Origin: Mogibacterium sp.
GTDB lineage: Bacteria; Bacillota; Clostridia; Peptostreptococcales; Anaerovoracaceae
Length of the DNA: 50,468 nucleotides
Direction: 5' to 3'
NCBI GenBank assembly: GCA_024403035.1
Contig: JAKSSP010000009.1
Span: 1 to 50,468, forward strand
Part shown: one piece after another, positions 1 through 8,526 of the stretch
How the letters are laid out: each line of letters begins with the position of its first letter
Numbering within the stretch: position 1 is the first letter of the stretch
Made by a program: the position numbers and the translations under genes
The notes under the pieces: model-generated
What the model was told of the DNA's origin: nothing
The model's database searches: none
Seen by the model: the letters and a program-made list of their open reading frames with translations, nothing else

Positions 1-13
1 ATTTGGCATTGGC

Positions 14-244
14 TTACTTCCACGAAAAATTCAGATGCCGGTCGTTTTCCGCGCAATCTGTTAAATACAGATTGATCAGGGTCTGATAGGGGATGCCTGT
101 GCGCTCAGACTCTGTTTTAAAATAATCTATCGTAGAAGTATTGATGTTGATGGTGATCTGCTTTTTCAACATCTTTGTATACGGGTTCTTTTTTGCCTTG
201 CTGAAATCAAATTCCTTATCCAGGACATCATTCTTATCTGCCAT
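14..244 (-). CDS. brnA: BrnA-type antitoxin
   Basis: Short basic protein (76 residues from the chosen start) that fits the BrnA family. These are ribbon-helix-helix DNA-binding antitoxins that neutralise the BrnT ribonuclease and repress their own operon. The region with LKKQITININ followed by a helix-turn-helix stretch (YFKTESERTGIPYQTLINLYL) is the typical BrnA core. The ATG at 244 has AAAGGAG seven bases upstream; an upstream in-frame ATG at 277 has no comparable site and would lie deeper inside brnT. It overlaps the end of brnT by 11 bases, so the two are probably translationally coupled. The toxin-first, antitoxin-second order is usual for BrnTA. Assignment rests on family resemblance and on the partner gene. 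Confidence 0.85.
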   Translation of the reverse strand: MADKNDVLDKEFDFSKAKKNPYTKMLKKQITININTSTIDYFKTESERTGIPYQTLINLYLTDCAENDRHLNFSWK

Positions 245-527
245 TTCGCAAACTCCTTTCATAGCCTTTCCGCTCATTCAGCGTCGCTTTTCGTGACGAT
301 ATTATTCTGATCAAGGATTCCCCTCTGAAGCAGTGGACAACGATCAAAATGTTTCCGTGACTGCTGCGACCGAGAATACGAAAGCGTTCCTCATCATCGG
401 AATGCAGTTCATCAAATTCCAACAATGCTTCTTCATCAAAGAACACCGTCATAGCTTCTTCAAATGAGACGCCATGCTTTCTTTGATTCAGTATGTTTTT
501 GACTGGATCCCAGGCTAATTCAATCAT
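234..527 (-). CDS. brnT: BrnT-type toxin
   Basis: About 97 residues matching BrnT, a RelE-fold endoribonuclease toxin that inhibits translation. Family hallmarks are visible: an N-terminal WDP-x-K-N-x-x-N-x-x-K-H-G-V-S-F-E-E-A stretch and a C-terminal IRIISSRKATLNERKGYE segment. The ATG at 527 has GGAGG six bases upstream; a TTG four codons further up lies across that site and is unlikely. A promoter-like pair (TTGACT and TATAAA, 16 bases apart) precedes it. It forms an operon with brnA at the very edge of the window, next to 190 bases of noncoding DNA. Such pairs are common on mobile elements and as chromosomal addiction modules; nothing else mobile is visible on this side. Confidence 0.86.
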   Translation of the reverse strand: MIELAWDPVKNILNQRKHGVSFEEAMTVFFDEEALLEFDELHSDDEERFRILGRSSHGNILIVVHCFRGESLIRIISSRKATLNERKGYERSLRNGR

Positions 528-542
528 CTTGTCCTCCAATAT

Positions 543-570
543 TTTATAATTATTTAATACTTATAGTCAA
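543..570 (-). promoter_or_regulatory. Putative brnTA promoter
   Basis: On the minus strand, TTGACT (570-565) and TATAAA (548-543) are separated by 16 bases, just ahead of the brnT ribosome site. Sequence match only. BrnA proteins autoregulate, so an operator is expected here, but I cannot delimit one. Confidence 0.5.
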
Positions 571-692
571 GTATGCAGCTACGCACATTCAATAGCCGGA
601 ATATCTTCTGTTGATTTAAACTATAACGAATAATCGGAAAGGAAACTGTACACAATTAGATGTGTGAAAAATGCTGATTCTCGTGGCTTAAA

Positions 693-701
693 TGGTATAA
701 T
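693..701 (+). promoter_or_regulatory. Extended -10 promoter for the ornithine cyclodeaminase-like gene
   Basis: TGGTATAAT (TGn plus a perfect TATAAT) lies 30 bases before the ATG. No good -35 element is visible, which is typical for extended -10 promoters. The same TGGTATAAT recurs at 2191-2199. Confidence 0.55.
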
Positions 702-730
702 GAAGCATATTGGACTGAGGAGGAAGACAT

Positions 731-1714
731 ATGCTTTTACTTAGAGAGAAAGAAATAAAAAGCGCAGTCTCGATGAAGGATATAGTCGAGGCCGATAAGA
801 CCGCTTTCCGGATGATCGCGGATGGAACAGTAGAAGTCCCGCTTCGGACGGGCATCAAAGCTCCGGCGCATGAAGGGACATTCCTCTTTATGCCGTCTTA
901 TGCCGCTTCTGAAGAAGCGGCAGCCGTGAAGATCATCAGCGTATTTCCTCACAACCCTGAGATGGGACTCGAAGCATGCCCCGCCCAGGTGCTTCTGCTT
1001 GACGGAAAGACAGGCTGCGTAATAGCTATGCTGGACGGATCTACAGTCACCCGCATGAGGACAGGCGCGGCATCAGGCGCAGCCTTTGATATACTCGCGA
1101 AAAAGGAATGCAAGGTAGGGGCACTCATCGGTACAGGCGGACAGGCTCCTGAGCAGCTAGAAGCTATGCTGTGTGTGAGAGATCTCGAAAAGGTATGGGT
1201 ATACTCCCGCAACCGTGAGAGATTAGAGGCATTCTGCAAGATAATGCAGCAGGAACTCGGACATTACGGCGCGCAGATATTGCCGGCGGAAAGCGCTGAT
1301 CAGGCAGTAGAGGACGCAGACCTCGTGATCACGGTAACGACTTCATCGGTTCCGGTATTCGACGGGACAAAGATCAAGCCGGGCTGCACCATAAGCTGTG
1401 TCGGCACGTACGAGCCTGAGAAGCACGAGCTAGATCCGGCTGTGCTGCCGCGCGCTTCGAAGATCATATGCGACTTCAAGGACGCGGTGCTCTCGGAGTC
1501 GGGAGACCTTCTAATACCTTTGGCTGATGGAACGATAAAGGACAGCGACATCCAGGGAAGCCTGGGCGACGTCATGGACGGACGTATCAAGGGGCGTGAG
1601 AGCGATGATGAGATCATCGTGTTCGAATCAGTGGGAGTAGCCTCGCAGGATCTGGTGGCGGCAAAGCTGATATATGAAAAAGCGCTCGCGGCAGGCGCGG
1701 GCACTGAGTGGTAA
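731..1714 (+). CDS. Ornithine cyclodeaminase / mu-crystallin family protein
   Basis: This 327-residue protein belongs to the ornithine cyclodeaminase/mu-crystallin family, NAD(P)-dependent enzymes that include ornithine cyclodeaminase, alanine dehydrogenase (archaeal type) and imine reductases. Visible features are the N-terminal VPLRTGIKAP and FMPSY segments, the MLDGSTVTRMRTGAASG substrate-site region with its conserved TxxRTxAxS pattern, the GTGGQAPEQLEA nucleotide-binding loop around residue 137, and a C-terminal VFESVGVASQDLVAA motif. The start has GAGGAGG upstream. It appears to be a single-gene unit: its stop lies only four bases from the end of the convergent gene. The exact substrate cannot be read from the sequence. 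Confidence 0.85.
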   Translation: MLLLREKEIKSAVSMKDIVEADKTAFRMIADGTVEVPLRTGIKAPAHEGTFLFMPSYAASEEAAAVKIISVFPHNPEMGLEACPAQVLLLDGKTGCVIAMLDGSTVTRMRTGAASGAAFDILAKKECKVGALIGTGGQAPEQLEAMLCVRDLEKVWVYSRNRERLEAFCKIMQQELGHYGAQILPAESADQAVEDADLVITVTTSSVPVFDGTKIKPGCTISCVGTYEPEKHELDPAVLPRASKIICDFKDAVLSESGDLLIPLADGTIKDSDIQGSLGDVMDGRIKGRESDDEIIVFESVGVASQDLVAAKLIYEKALAAGAGTEW

Positions 1715-1718
1715 AAGC

Positions 1719-2159
1719 TTAATGGTCATGCCTGTGCCTGGCCTTTGAAGCAAGGCGGTTGGCAGAACTTTCAAACGGAGCGGAATAGTATGACTTTCCG
1801 GTCCGTTTTCTTTTGCGCTTGAAGTGCGGGAGCCGGTTCCAGAGAATGGAAGGCGCTCCGACAAAGATAAGGTAGAACGGTCCGAGGATAAGCGACTGGA
1901 GTGTATGGCCGTACTCGTGATCGAGCAGGAAATCGTCCGCTCTGCCGTTTATGCTGCGCGGCACAAAAATATACCTGCCGAGAGAGACTCCTGCGTCTTT
2001 ATCCCATACTGTTGCGCGAGCGCCGTTGTAGTCGAAGTGTTCGTCTTTCCTGTGTGTCATGAAGAGGGCAGCTCCGATCAATGTCTGAGGAAGGCCCCAT
2101 GTCCACTGCGCTGCTGTATACGCGCTTATTTTCAGTTCTATCCTGTCAGGCATTTTCAT
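1719..2159 (-). CDS. Conserved hypothetical protein with HEYGH zinc-protease-like motif
   Basis: A protein of about 146 residues whose most telling feature is DHEYGHTLQSL near residue 80, an HExxH-type metal site followed by a hydrophobic segment (LILGPFYLIFVGAPS). Just before it is VSLGRYIFVP. I recognise this as a recurring small family in Firmicutes with no assigned function. A single HExxH suggests zinc binding, but no third ligand can be assigned with confidence, so protease activity is not established. The C terminus is basic. No good ribosome site is visible at any of the ATGs at 2177, 2159 and 2153; 2159 is a compromise. It converges on the ornithine cyclodeaminase-like gene and is divergent from the promoter at 2191. 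Confidence 0.65.
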   Translation of the reverse strand: MKMPDRIELKISAYTAAQWTWGLPQTLIGAALFMTHRKDEHFDYNGARATVWDKDAGVSLGRYIFVPRSINGRADDFLLDHEYGHTLQSLILGPFYLIFVGAPSILWNRLPHFKRKRKRTGKSYYSAPFESSANRLASKARHRHDH

Positions 2160-2190
2160 GTCTTTATGATAGCACATCGGCGCGCATGCG

Positions 2191-2199
2191 TGGTATAAT
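2191..2199 (+). promoter_or_regulatory. Extended -10 promoter upstream of the small membrane protein and metG
   Basis: TGGTATAAT, identical to the element at 693-701, lies 44 bases before the ATG of the small membrane protein. It probably drives the 2243-6399 run of genes. Match by eye; no clear -35. Confidence 0.5.
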
Positions 2200-2242
2200 C
2201 TTAATGTTAACTTTCAGGGCGGGACTGAAAAAGGAGAACAAC

Positions 2243-2413
2243 ATGAAACTAAACCGGAAAATCGAGATATCCGTATTCGGGGCTCTGGTCATCAGCGCTG
2301 CCATCTGCGCGCTCGCGGTCGCAACGTCGAGACTCGTGGATTCATTCGTGTTTGAAAAAGAACCGGAGAGCGGCGACTGGAGCATCGACGAGAAAGAATA
2401 CGGAACATACTAG
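2243..2413 (+). CDS. Small single-span membrane protein
   Basis: A 56-residue protein with a basic N terminus (MKLNRKIE), one hydrophobic span of about 20 residues (VFGALVISAAICALAVAT) and an acidic tail rich in Glu and Asp. The ATG has AAAAAGGAG nine bases upstream, a strong reason to think it is translated. It sits between an extended -10 promoter and metG, 31 bases from the metG start, so it is probably co-transcribed. I recognise no family. The topology, basic side in and acidic tail outside, is inferred from the positive-inside rule. Confidence 0.6.
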   Translation: MKLNRKIEISVFGALVISAAICALAVATSRLVDSFVFEKEPESGDWSIDEKEYGTY

Positions 2414-2444
2414 AAGCTCTCATTCGAGCGGAAAGAAGGAAACA

Positions 2445-4025
2445 ATGGAAAACAAAGGCACTTACTACATTTCGACACCGATCTATTATCCGAGTTCGAA
2501 CCTGCACATCGGACATACATATTGCACTGTAATGGCGGATGCCATGGCGCGCTTCAAGAGACTGCAGGGATATGACGTCATGTTCCTTACGGGCACTGAC
2601 GAGCACGGACAGAAGATCCAGACCAAGGCGATAGAAAAAGGCGTCACTCCTCAGGAGTACGTCGACGAGATAGTCGCCGGCATCAAGGACCTGTGGGCAA
2701 CCATGGAGATCTCATATGATGACTTCATCAGGACTACGGAAGAGAGACACATGAGCAGAGTCCAGAAGATCTGGCAGAGGATGTACGATAAGGGCGATAT
2801 TTATAAAGGAACATATGAAGGTCTGTACTGCACGCCTTGCGAATCGTTCTGGACCGAAAGCCAGCTGGTGGACGGGAAATGCCCTGACTGCGGCAGACCT
2901 GTCGTGAAGGCTCAGGAGGAGGCGTATTTCTTCAAGATGAGCAAGTACGCCGACAAGCTCCTTGAGATGTTCAGGGAAAATCCGGACTTTCTCGTGCCGG
3001 AGTCAAGACGCAATGAGATGATCGCTTTCGTTGAGCAGGGTATGGAAGACCTCTGTGTATCGCGTTCGTCTTTCGACTGGGGCATTCCTGTACCGAACGA
3101 TCCTAAACACGTCATGTACGTATGGGTCGACGCGCTGTCCAACTATGTCACGGCGCTGGGCGGACCGGATGACTGCGAGAAATACAACAAGTACTGGCCG
3201 GCCGATGTCCACCTGGTAGGAAAGGAGATCGTGAGATTCCACTCGCTCATATGGCCTGCGATGCTGATGAGCGCTGATCTGCCTCTGCCAAAGCAGGTAA
3301 GGGGACACGGATGGCTGCTTCTCGGTGGAGAGAAGGTATCTAAATCCAAAGCGGCAAAGGGACGGGACGTTATCGATCCTGTGGTCCTGATCGACCGCTA
3401 CGGCATCGACGCTCTCAAGTACTTCCTGCTCCGTGAGTATACATTCGGACAGGACGGAATATTCACCAACGAGGTTATGCTGAGGAGAATGAACTTCGAC
3501 CTCGCCAACGACCTCGGAAACCTCCTCTCAAGGACGGTCTCCATGATAGTCAAGTACTGCGGCGGAGAGGTTCCTGCAGCAACTACAAGGGACGCCATAG
3601 ATGATGAACTCATTTCGCTCGCGACATCGGCAGCTGACAGAGTCGCGGAAAAGATGGATGAGTTCCAGTTCAACATGGCACTCGAGGAGATATGGATCCT
3701 CATCAGACGCGCCAACAAATACATTGATGAAAAGACGCCTTGGGTCCTCGCGAAAGACGAGACAAAGAAGGCCGAGCTCGACACAGTCATGAGGAACCTC
3801 GCTGAGGCACTCCGCATCGTATCGATCCTCATCGAGCCATACATGCATACGACAACAGACCGCATGAGAGTCCAGCTGGGACTCGCTGATGTACCGGTCG
3901 CCTGGGAGGACGCGTTCGAGTTCTATCAGATGGACGGCTGCAAGGTGGAGAAGGGCGATATGCTCTTCCCGAGGCTCGACATCGACAAGGAGCTTGAAGA
4001 ACTGTACGCGCTTGGAGCGAAGTAA
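2445..4025 (+). CDS. metG: Methionyl-tRNA synthetase, short form
   Basis: Class I aminoacyl-tRNA synthetase that charges tRNA-Met. The protein starts MENKGTYYIS at the ATG at 2445, with AGAAGGA upstream; reading further upstream in the same frame would run through the preceding small gene. The HIGH signature is at residues 21-24 (SNLHIGH) and the KMSKS equivalent is KVSKS at 297-301. A CTPC...CPDC zinc-knuckle region lies near residues 128-150. At 526 residues it stops after the anticodon-binding helical domain and lacks the C-terminal EMAP/Trbp111-like tRNA-binding domain that lengthens many bacterial MetG proteins to about 650. The gene overlaps tatD in TAATG, a coupling common in Firmicutes (metG-tatD). 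Confidence 0.95.
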   Translation: MENKGTYYISTPIYYPSSNLHIGHTYCTVMADAMARFKRLQGYDVMFLTGTDEHGQKIQTKAIEKGVTPQEYVDEIVAGIKDLWATMEISYDDFIRTTEERHMSRVQKIWQRMYDKGDIYKGTYEGLYCTPCESFWTESQLVDGKCPDCGRPVVKAQEEAYFFKMSKYADKLLEMFRENPDFLVPESRRNEMIAFVEQGMEDLCVSRSSFDWGIPVPNDPKHVMYVWVDALSNYVTALGGPDDCEKYNKYWPADVHLVGKEIVRFHSLIWPAMLMSADLPLPKQVRGHGWLLLGGEKVSKSKAAKGRDVIDPVVLIDRYGIDALKYFLLREYTFGQDGIFTNEVMLRRMNFDLANDLGNLLSRTVSMIVKYCGGEVPAATTRDAIDDELISLATSAADRVAEKMDEFQFNMALEEIWILIRRANKYIDEKTPWVLAKDETKKAELDTVMRNLAEALRIVSILIEPYMHTTTDRMRVQLGLADVPVAWEDAFEFYQMDGCKVEKGDMLFPRLDIDKELEELYALGAK

Positions 4026-4954
4026 TGCTGTTTGACGCACATACACATCTGAATTTCGAGAAATATACTGATGAAGAGCGGCGATCTCTGGCGGCCGGGA
4101 TAGAGGCGTCGGAGGTCGCCTTCATAATTGACGTGGCGGATTATGTGGAATCGGCTAAGCAGGCGCTTGCCGACGCGGACACGTATCCGTGGTGCTTTGC
4201 GGCCGTCGGGATACATCCCGACCACGCGTCCGACTATGCGGGGATCGCCGGGGACGATCCGGATAAATGCCGCGAGGCAGAAGAACGACTTGAGGCGGAT
4301 CTTGATGAGATAAGAAAGCTGGCTGCTGATCCTAAGGCTGTTGCCATCGGTGAGATAGGACTCGACTATTACTACGGCACGGATGACAGAGAAGAACAGC
4401 AGGAGCTGTTCAGACGACAGATAAGGCTGGCCAACGAACTCAGGATGCCTATCATGATACACTCACGCGACGCGCATCAGCTGACGATGGACATCCTCAA
4501 AGAAGAGGGCGCGTTTTCAGATGAGCGTAAGACCTGGTTTGCGGGGAGACCTGCGCCGGGGAGCATGTCATCTGAGGCGAGCGGACATGAGGTGATGATC
4601 CCGGGAGAAAGCAATGGACTTGTACCGGATGCCAGGGTGCAGATGCACTGTTTCTCAGGCTCGCCTGAGCTTGCTCTGGAGTATGTGAAGCTTGGAGCCA
4701 CTATCTCGCTCGGCGGTCCGGTCACTTTCAAAAACGGCAAGAAGGCAGCCGAGGTAGTCAGACAGGTGCCTATAGAATACCTGCTGTCTGAGACAGACGC
4801 GCCGTACATGGCGCCTGAGCCTCTGCGCGGCCGTCCAAACAGATCCGAATATATCGAGCACATAGTGCGCCGCATGGCAGTCCTGAAAGGACTTGAATAT
4901 GAAGAGGCCGCGCGCATCCTGACAGAAAACGGAAAGAGATTCTTCGGGATATAG
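4025..4954 (+). CDS. tatD: TatD-family metal-dependent hydrolase
   Basis: A 309-residue TIM-barrel hydrolase of the TatD/YcfH family (metal-dependent DNases and related phosphoesterases). Metal-site motifs are in order: DAHTHL with His6 and His8, GEIGLDYYY with its glutamate, IMIHSRDA, MHCFSGS, and SETDAPYMAPEP near the C terminus. Between IMIHSRDA and MHCFSG there is a segment of roughly 45 residues, rich in Gly, Ser and Pro, where the family normally has only a short helix and loop. The protein is therefore longer than the usual 255-260 residues. It is translationally coupled to metG and followed after 17 bases by tilS. Confidence 0.92.
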   Translation: MLFDAHTHLNFEKYTDEERRSLAAGIEASEVAFIIDVADYVESAKQALADADTYPWCFAAVGIHPDHASDYAGIAGDDPDKCREAEERLEADLDEIRKLAADPKAVAIGEIGLDYYYGTDDREEQQELFRRQIRLANELRMPIMIHSRDAHQLTMDILKEEGAFSDERKTWFAGRPAPGSMSSEASGHEVMIPGESNGLVPDARVQMHCFSGSPELALEYVKLGATISLGGPVTFKNGKKAAEVVRQVPIEYLLSETDAPYMAPEPLRGRPNRSEYIEHIVRRMAVLKGLEYEEAARILTENGKRFFGI

Positions 4955-4971
4955 CGGTATATATAAAGGGA

Positions 4972-6399
4972 ATGAAACGAAACTACATCATCGACACTAT
5001 CATAGATAACGGTCTCATCGCTCCCGGCTCCGCCGTCATCATCGGCGTTTCCGGCGGGCCTGATTCGCTGTGCCTTCTGCATGCTCTATCAAGCATCGCG
5101 GATATGTATGACCTCGTATTAGTGCCGGTCCACGTCAATCACATGCTGAGACCTGAAGCTTACGAGGAAGCCGATCATTTGGCGGACATCTGCGAGCGCC
5201 TTGATCTGGACCTTCGCATATACGAAGCGTCATGCAAGGATCTTGCGGAGGAGCTTGGCATCTCCCATGAGGAAGCAGGCCGTGAGATCAGATATCAGAT
5301 CTTCGATGAAGTCGCGGCAGAGCTCGAGGAGAACGGCGTGCCTTCGGACAAGATCGTGATCACGGTCGCTCATAACGCGGATGATCAGGCGGAGACAGTG
5401 CTCTTCAGACTGATACGCGGGACCGGGCCTCACGGACTGGCAGGCATCCCGGCGGTCAGAGTTTCCGAAGGTGGCTATCTAATAGTGCGCCCGCTCCTCA
5501 ACGTAGAGCGCAAGGACATCGAGGCATATATCAAAGAGAACAAACTGAAACCGAACATCGATAAATCGAACGATGAGAATACATACACGAGAAACAAGAT
5601 CAGAAACGAACTGATCCCGTATCTTGAGAAGAATTACAATCCGAAGATAAAGGACAACCTGAGACGCTATGCCGGACTTGCCTACATGGATGATACTCTG
5701 CTGAGAGATATAGCGCTGACAGACTACATCGACTGCGTCGATATCAACAGCGAGAAAGAAGAGGCCGTCCTGGATATCACCAAGCTCAAGGACAATCCGC
5801 CTTCGATCAACAGCCGCGTGGTAAGCATGGTATTTGGCCTTTTAAGGCTGGAGTCCTGCGCTACATACGAAAACGTGACGGCTATAGTCAGTCTCATTTA
5901 CAGCGAGCATCCGTCAACGGGCATCGATCTGCCGTACGGAATCAGAGCCCGCCGCGAATACGACAAAATCATATTTTCAGCGACAGAAGAGGTCATTCTT
6001 CCGGATGACAGCATCGCTATCTATCCTCAGGTGATTATGGCAAAGGAATTTGCCCCTGACGAGGACGCTCCTTATGCTGCCTTCGATTTTGATGAATTCA
6101 ACAGGGAGTACCCCGGCAGACTGGGTGGCATCGAACTCCGCACAAGGCGCGAGGGCGATTATCTTCCGATGAAAAACGGAAGCAAAAAGATACAGGATCT
6201 CCTGGTCGATTCCAAGGTCAGAAAAGCCGCCAGAGACAGCATCCTCATGGTCTGCATAGACAGTGAAGTGCTGTGGGTCCTGCCGAGCGATCATTTCGCC
6301 GGTGAACGCGAAAGGACAAAAGGCAGGTTTTCACCAAAATTTCATATTACAGACACAACGAAGCGTGTTCTTTTGATTGAACTCGATGAGACAATATGA
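4972..6399 (+). CDS. tilS: tRNA(Ile)-lysidine synthetase
   Basis: TilS modifies the wobble C of the CAU anticodon in tRNA-Ile2 to lysidine, using ATP and lysine, and so converts its specificity from Met to Ile. The N-terminal PP-loop SGGPDS is at residues 27-32, followed by VPVHVNHMLRPEA and the HNADDQAET motif. The C-terminal domain (about residues 380-470) carries LRTRREGDYL and KKIQDLLVDSKV, typical of the TilS tRNA-binding part. The length of 475 is normal. AAAGGGA precedes the ATG. It ends the metG-tatD-tilS run; a new promoter for ftsH seems to overlap its last codons. tilS upstream of ftsH is a conserved arrangement in Firmicutes. Confidence 0.95.
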   Translation: MKRNYIIDTIIDNGLIAPGSAVIIGVSGGPDSLCLLHALSSIADMYDLVLVPVHVNHMLRPEAYEEADHLADICERLDLDLRIYEASCKDLAEELGISHEEAGREIRYQIFDEVAAELEENGVPSDKIVITVAHNADDQAETVLFRLIRGTGPHGLAGIPAVRVSEGGYLIVRPLLNVERKDIEAYIKENKLKPNIDKSNDENTYTRNKIRNELIPYLEKNYNPKIKDNLRRYAGLAYMDDTLLRDIALTDYIDCVDINSEKEEAVLDITKLKDNPPSINSRVVSMVFGLLRLESCATYENVTAIVSLIYSEHPSTGIDLPYGIRARREYDKIIFSATEEVILPDDSIAIYPQVIMAKEFAPDEDAPYAAFDFDEFNREYPGRLGGIELRTRREGDYLPMKNGSKKIQDLLVDSKVRKAARDSILMVCIDSEVLWVLPSDHFAGERERTKGRFSPKFHITDTTKRVLLIELDETI

Positions 6400-6400
6400 T
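6373..6400 (+). promoter_or_regulatory. Putative ftsH promoter inside the end of tilS
   Basis: TTGATT (6373-6378) and TATGAT (6395-6400) are spaced by 16 bases and lie over the tilS stop codon. A small inverted repeat, TTTGTG/CACAAA (6405-6410 and 6418-6423), follows directly in what would be the start of the transcript. It lacks an adjacent T-run, so I do not call it a terminator. Confidence 0.45.
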
Positions 6401-6474
6401 AAAATTTGTGCTCGGGACACAAAAGAAGAGGCTTTTTTAGTGCCACTTTTTAGATAGAGAAAGGAAAACAAGAA

Positions 6475-8502
6475 TTGAAGAATATCGGACGCAGCATAGG
6501 TACATACCTAATAATCTTTGTGGTCGTGCTCGCGCTCTCCATGATGGTCCGCGGACTGTCAGACAGCACCGAAGTCAAGGAAGTGAAGTTCTCGCAGTTC
6601 AGCACACATCTTGAGAGGGGCGATTTTGAGAGCGTAAACATCACCGACAGAAGGCTGATGGGCACAAAGAAAGACGGGACAAAGGAAGTGACATACTCTC
6701 CGTCTCTGGTGGAGATCAGCTACCTTGAAGAGAAAACGATCAACCCGATGCTTGAACAGGGCAAGCTGGAGCTCGACAGCGACCCGCCAAAGAGCGAGTA
6801 CACTCTGCTCAGCATACTGCCGACCATACTCATGGTAGCCGCCATGGGCTTCCTCTTCTATTTCATGATGAGCCAGGGAGGCAACAAGCAGGCCTTCCAG
6901 TTCGGAAAGAACCGGGCAAGGCTCTACAAGAGCGACGCCAAGTCCATCACGTTCAAGGATGTCGCCGGACTCGAAGAGGAGAAGATAGAACTTTCAGAAA
7001 TAGTAGATTTCCTGAAAAACCCGGGAAAGTACACCAAACTTGGAGCGCGTATTCCTAAGGGCGTGCTGCTGGTAGGCCAGCCGGGTACAGGTAAGACATA
7101 TATCTCGCGCGCCTGCGCAGGTGAGGCGGGTGTGCCGTTCTTCACGATCTCCGGTTCGGACTTTGTGGAGATGTTCGTAGGTGTCGGAGCTTCCAGAGTA
7201 AGAGATCTCTTTAACGAGGCCAAGAAGAACGCTCCGTGCATCGTGTTCATCGATGAGATCGACGCTGTCGGAAGACGCAGAGGTGCGGGTCTAGGCGGCG
7301 GCAACGACGAAAGAGAGCAGACCCTCAACCAGCTGCTCGTTGAGATGGATGGATTTGACGGTAACCTCGGCATCATAATCCTGGCCGCGACCAACAGACC
7401 TGACGTACTCGACCCGGCTCTTCTGAGACCCGGCAGATTCGACAGGCAGGTCGTTATCGGCATGCCTGACATCAAGGCAAGGGAAGAGATCTTCAGACTC
7501 TATACAAAGAACAAGCCGCTCGATGAAGACGTTTCGCCGGAAGTCCTCGCCAAGAGGACACCGGGATTCTCGCCTGCGGATATCGAGAACCTCATAAACG
7601 AGGCAGCTCTTCTGACAGCCAGACGCAACGGAACAAAGATCAGGATGGATGAGATCGAAGAGGCTACCACAAAGGTAATGGCGGGACCTCAGAAGAAGTC
7701 CAGAGTCATTTCCGACGCAGAGAAGAAGCTGACCGCTTATCACGAGGCGGGACACGCCATCGTCATGAGAGCGACTCCGGGATCGGACCCTGTACACCAG
7801 ATCACCATCATTCCGAGAGGAATGGCCGGCGGTTTCACGATGTGGCTGCCTGAAGAGGACAGGTTTTTCGAGACTAAAGGCCACATGATCAACACGATCA
7901 AGCATCTGCTGGGCGGACGTGTCGCTGAAGAACTCAAGCTCGACGATATCTCGACGGGCGCCAGCAACGACCTGGAGCGCGCGACTGAGATCGCGAGGCA
8001 GATGATCACCAAATACGGATTCAGCGAGAAACTCGGACCTGTGTCATTCAGCACAAGTGATGAGGTATTCCTGGGAAGAGACTTCTCGACACGCCAGAAC
8101 TACTCTGAGGAAGTCGCGTCCGAAGTCGACCACGAGATCCGTGCGCTGCTCAGCCAGTGCTATGCTGAAACAAAAGAACTCCTGAAGGAGTACGACGCGG
8201 CATTCGAAAGAGTCGCGCAGGCGCTACTCCTGATAGAGACTCTAGACGGAGATCAGTTTGAGAGACTCTTCACGGGCGAGTCCGATCCTGAAACGATCAA
8301 AGAGGAATTCGACAGCGAGATGAAGGACATCGAGCGCCGCAACAAGGAGGAAGCCGAAGAGGCCAGACGCATCGCCAAGGAGCAGGAAGAAGAACAGCGC
8401 AGAAAGATGAAGGAAGAGCTCGAGAAGCTCAAAGCTGCAGCTGACGAAAAGAATGACCGCGAAGTCGTAAGCTTCGACAACAACGACAAGGATCCTCAGT
8501 AA
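6475..8502 (+). CDS. ftsH: ATP-dependent zinc metalloprotease FtsH
   Basis: Membrane-anchored AAA+ protease that removes misfolded or unassembled membrane proteins. Translation most likely starts at TTG 6475, with GAAAGGAAAA upstream. The N terminus has a first membrane span (about residues 7-25), an extracytoplasmic domain, and a second span near residues 108-126. The AAA domain has Walker A GQPGTGKT at 201-208 (usually GPPGTGKT; here Gln replaces the first Pro) and Walker B IVFIDEID. The zinc site is HEAGH at 423-427 with the third ligand Asp499 in ASNDLERAT. The C-terminal 60 residues are a charged coiled coil rich in Glu, Lys and Arg. The length of 675 is normal. Confidence 0.96.
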   Translation: MKNIGRSIGTYLIIFVVVLALSMMVRGLSDSTEVKEVKFSQFSTHLERGDFESVNITDRRLMGTKKDGTKEVTYSPSLVEISYLEEKTINPMLEQGKLELDSDPPKSEYTLLSILPTILMVAAMGFLFYFMMSQGGNKQAFQFGKNRARLYKSDAKSITFKDVAGLEEEKIELSEIVDFLKNPGKYTKLGARIPKGVLLVGQPGTGKTYISRACAGEAGVPFFTISGSDFVEMFVGVGASRVRDLFNEAKKNAPCIVFIDEIDAVGRRRGAGLGGGNDEREQTLNQLLVEMDGFDGNLGIIILAATNRPDVLDPALLRPGRFDRQVVIGMPDIKAREEIFRLYTKNKPLDEDVSPEVLAKRTPGFSPADIENLINEAALLTARRNGTKIRMDEIEEATTKVMAGPQKKSRVISDAEKKLTAYHEAGHAIVMRATPGSDPVHQITIIPRGMAGGFTMWLPEEDRFFETKGHMINTIKHLLGGRVAEELKLDDISTGASNDLERATEIARQMITKYGFSEKLGPVSFSTSDEVFLGRDFSTRQNYSEEVASEVDHEIRALLSQCYAETKELLKEYDAAFERVAQALLLIETLDGDQFERLFTGESDPETIKEEFDSEMKDIERRNKEEAEEARRIAKEQEEEQRRKMKEELEKLKAAADEKNDREVVSFDNNDKDPQ

Positions 8503-8526
8503 GAGGGTCCGTCACGGAGAAAAGAT

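Noticed and set aside
6405-6423. TTTGTG/CACAAA hairpin between tilS and ftsH as a terminator
   Set aside because: The stem is short and not followed directly by T; the nearby T-run is separated by about ten bases and has no stem of its own.
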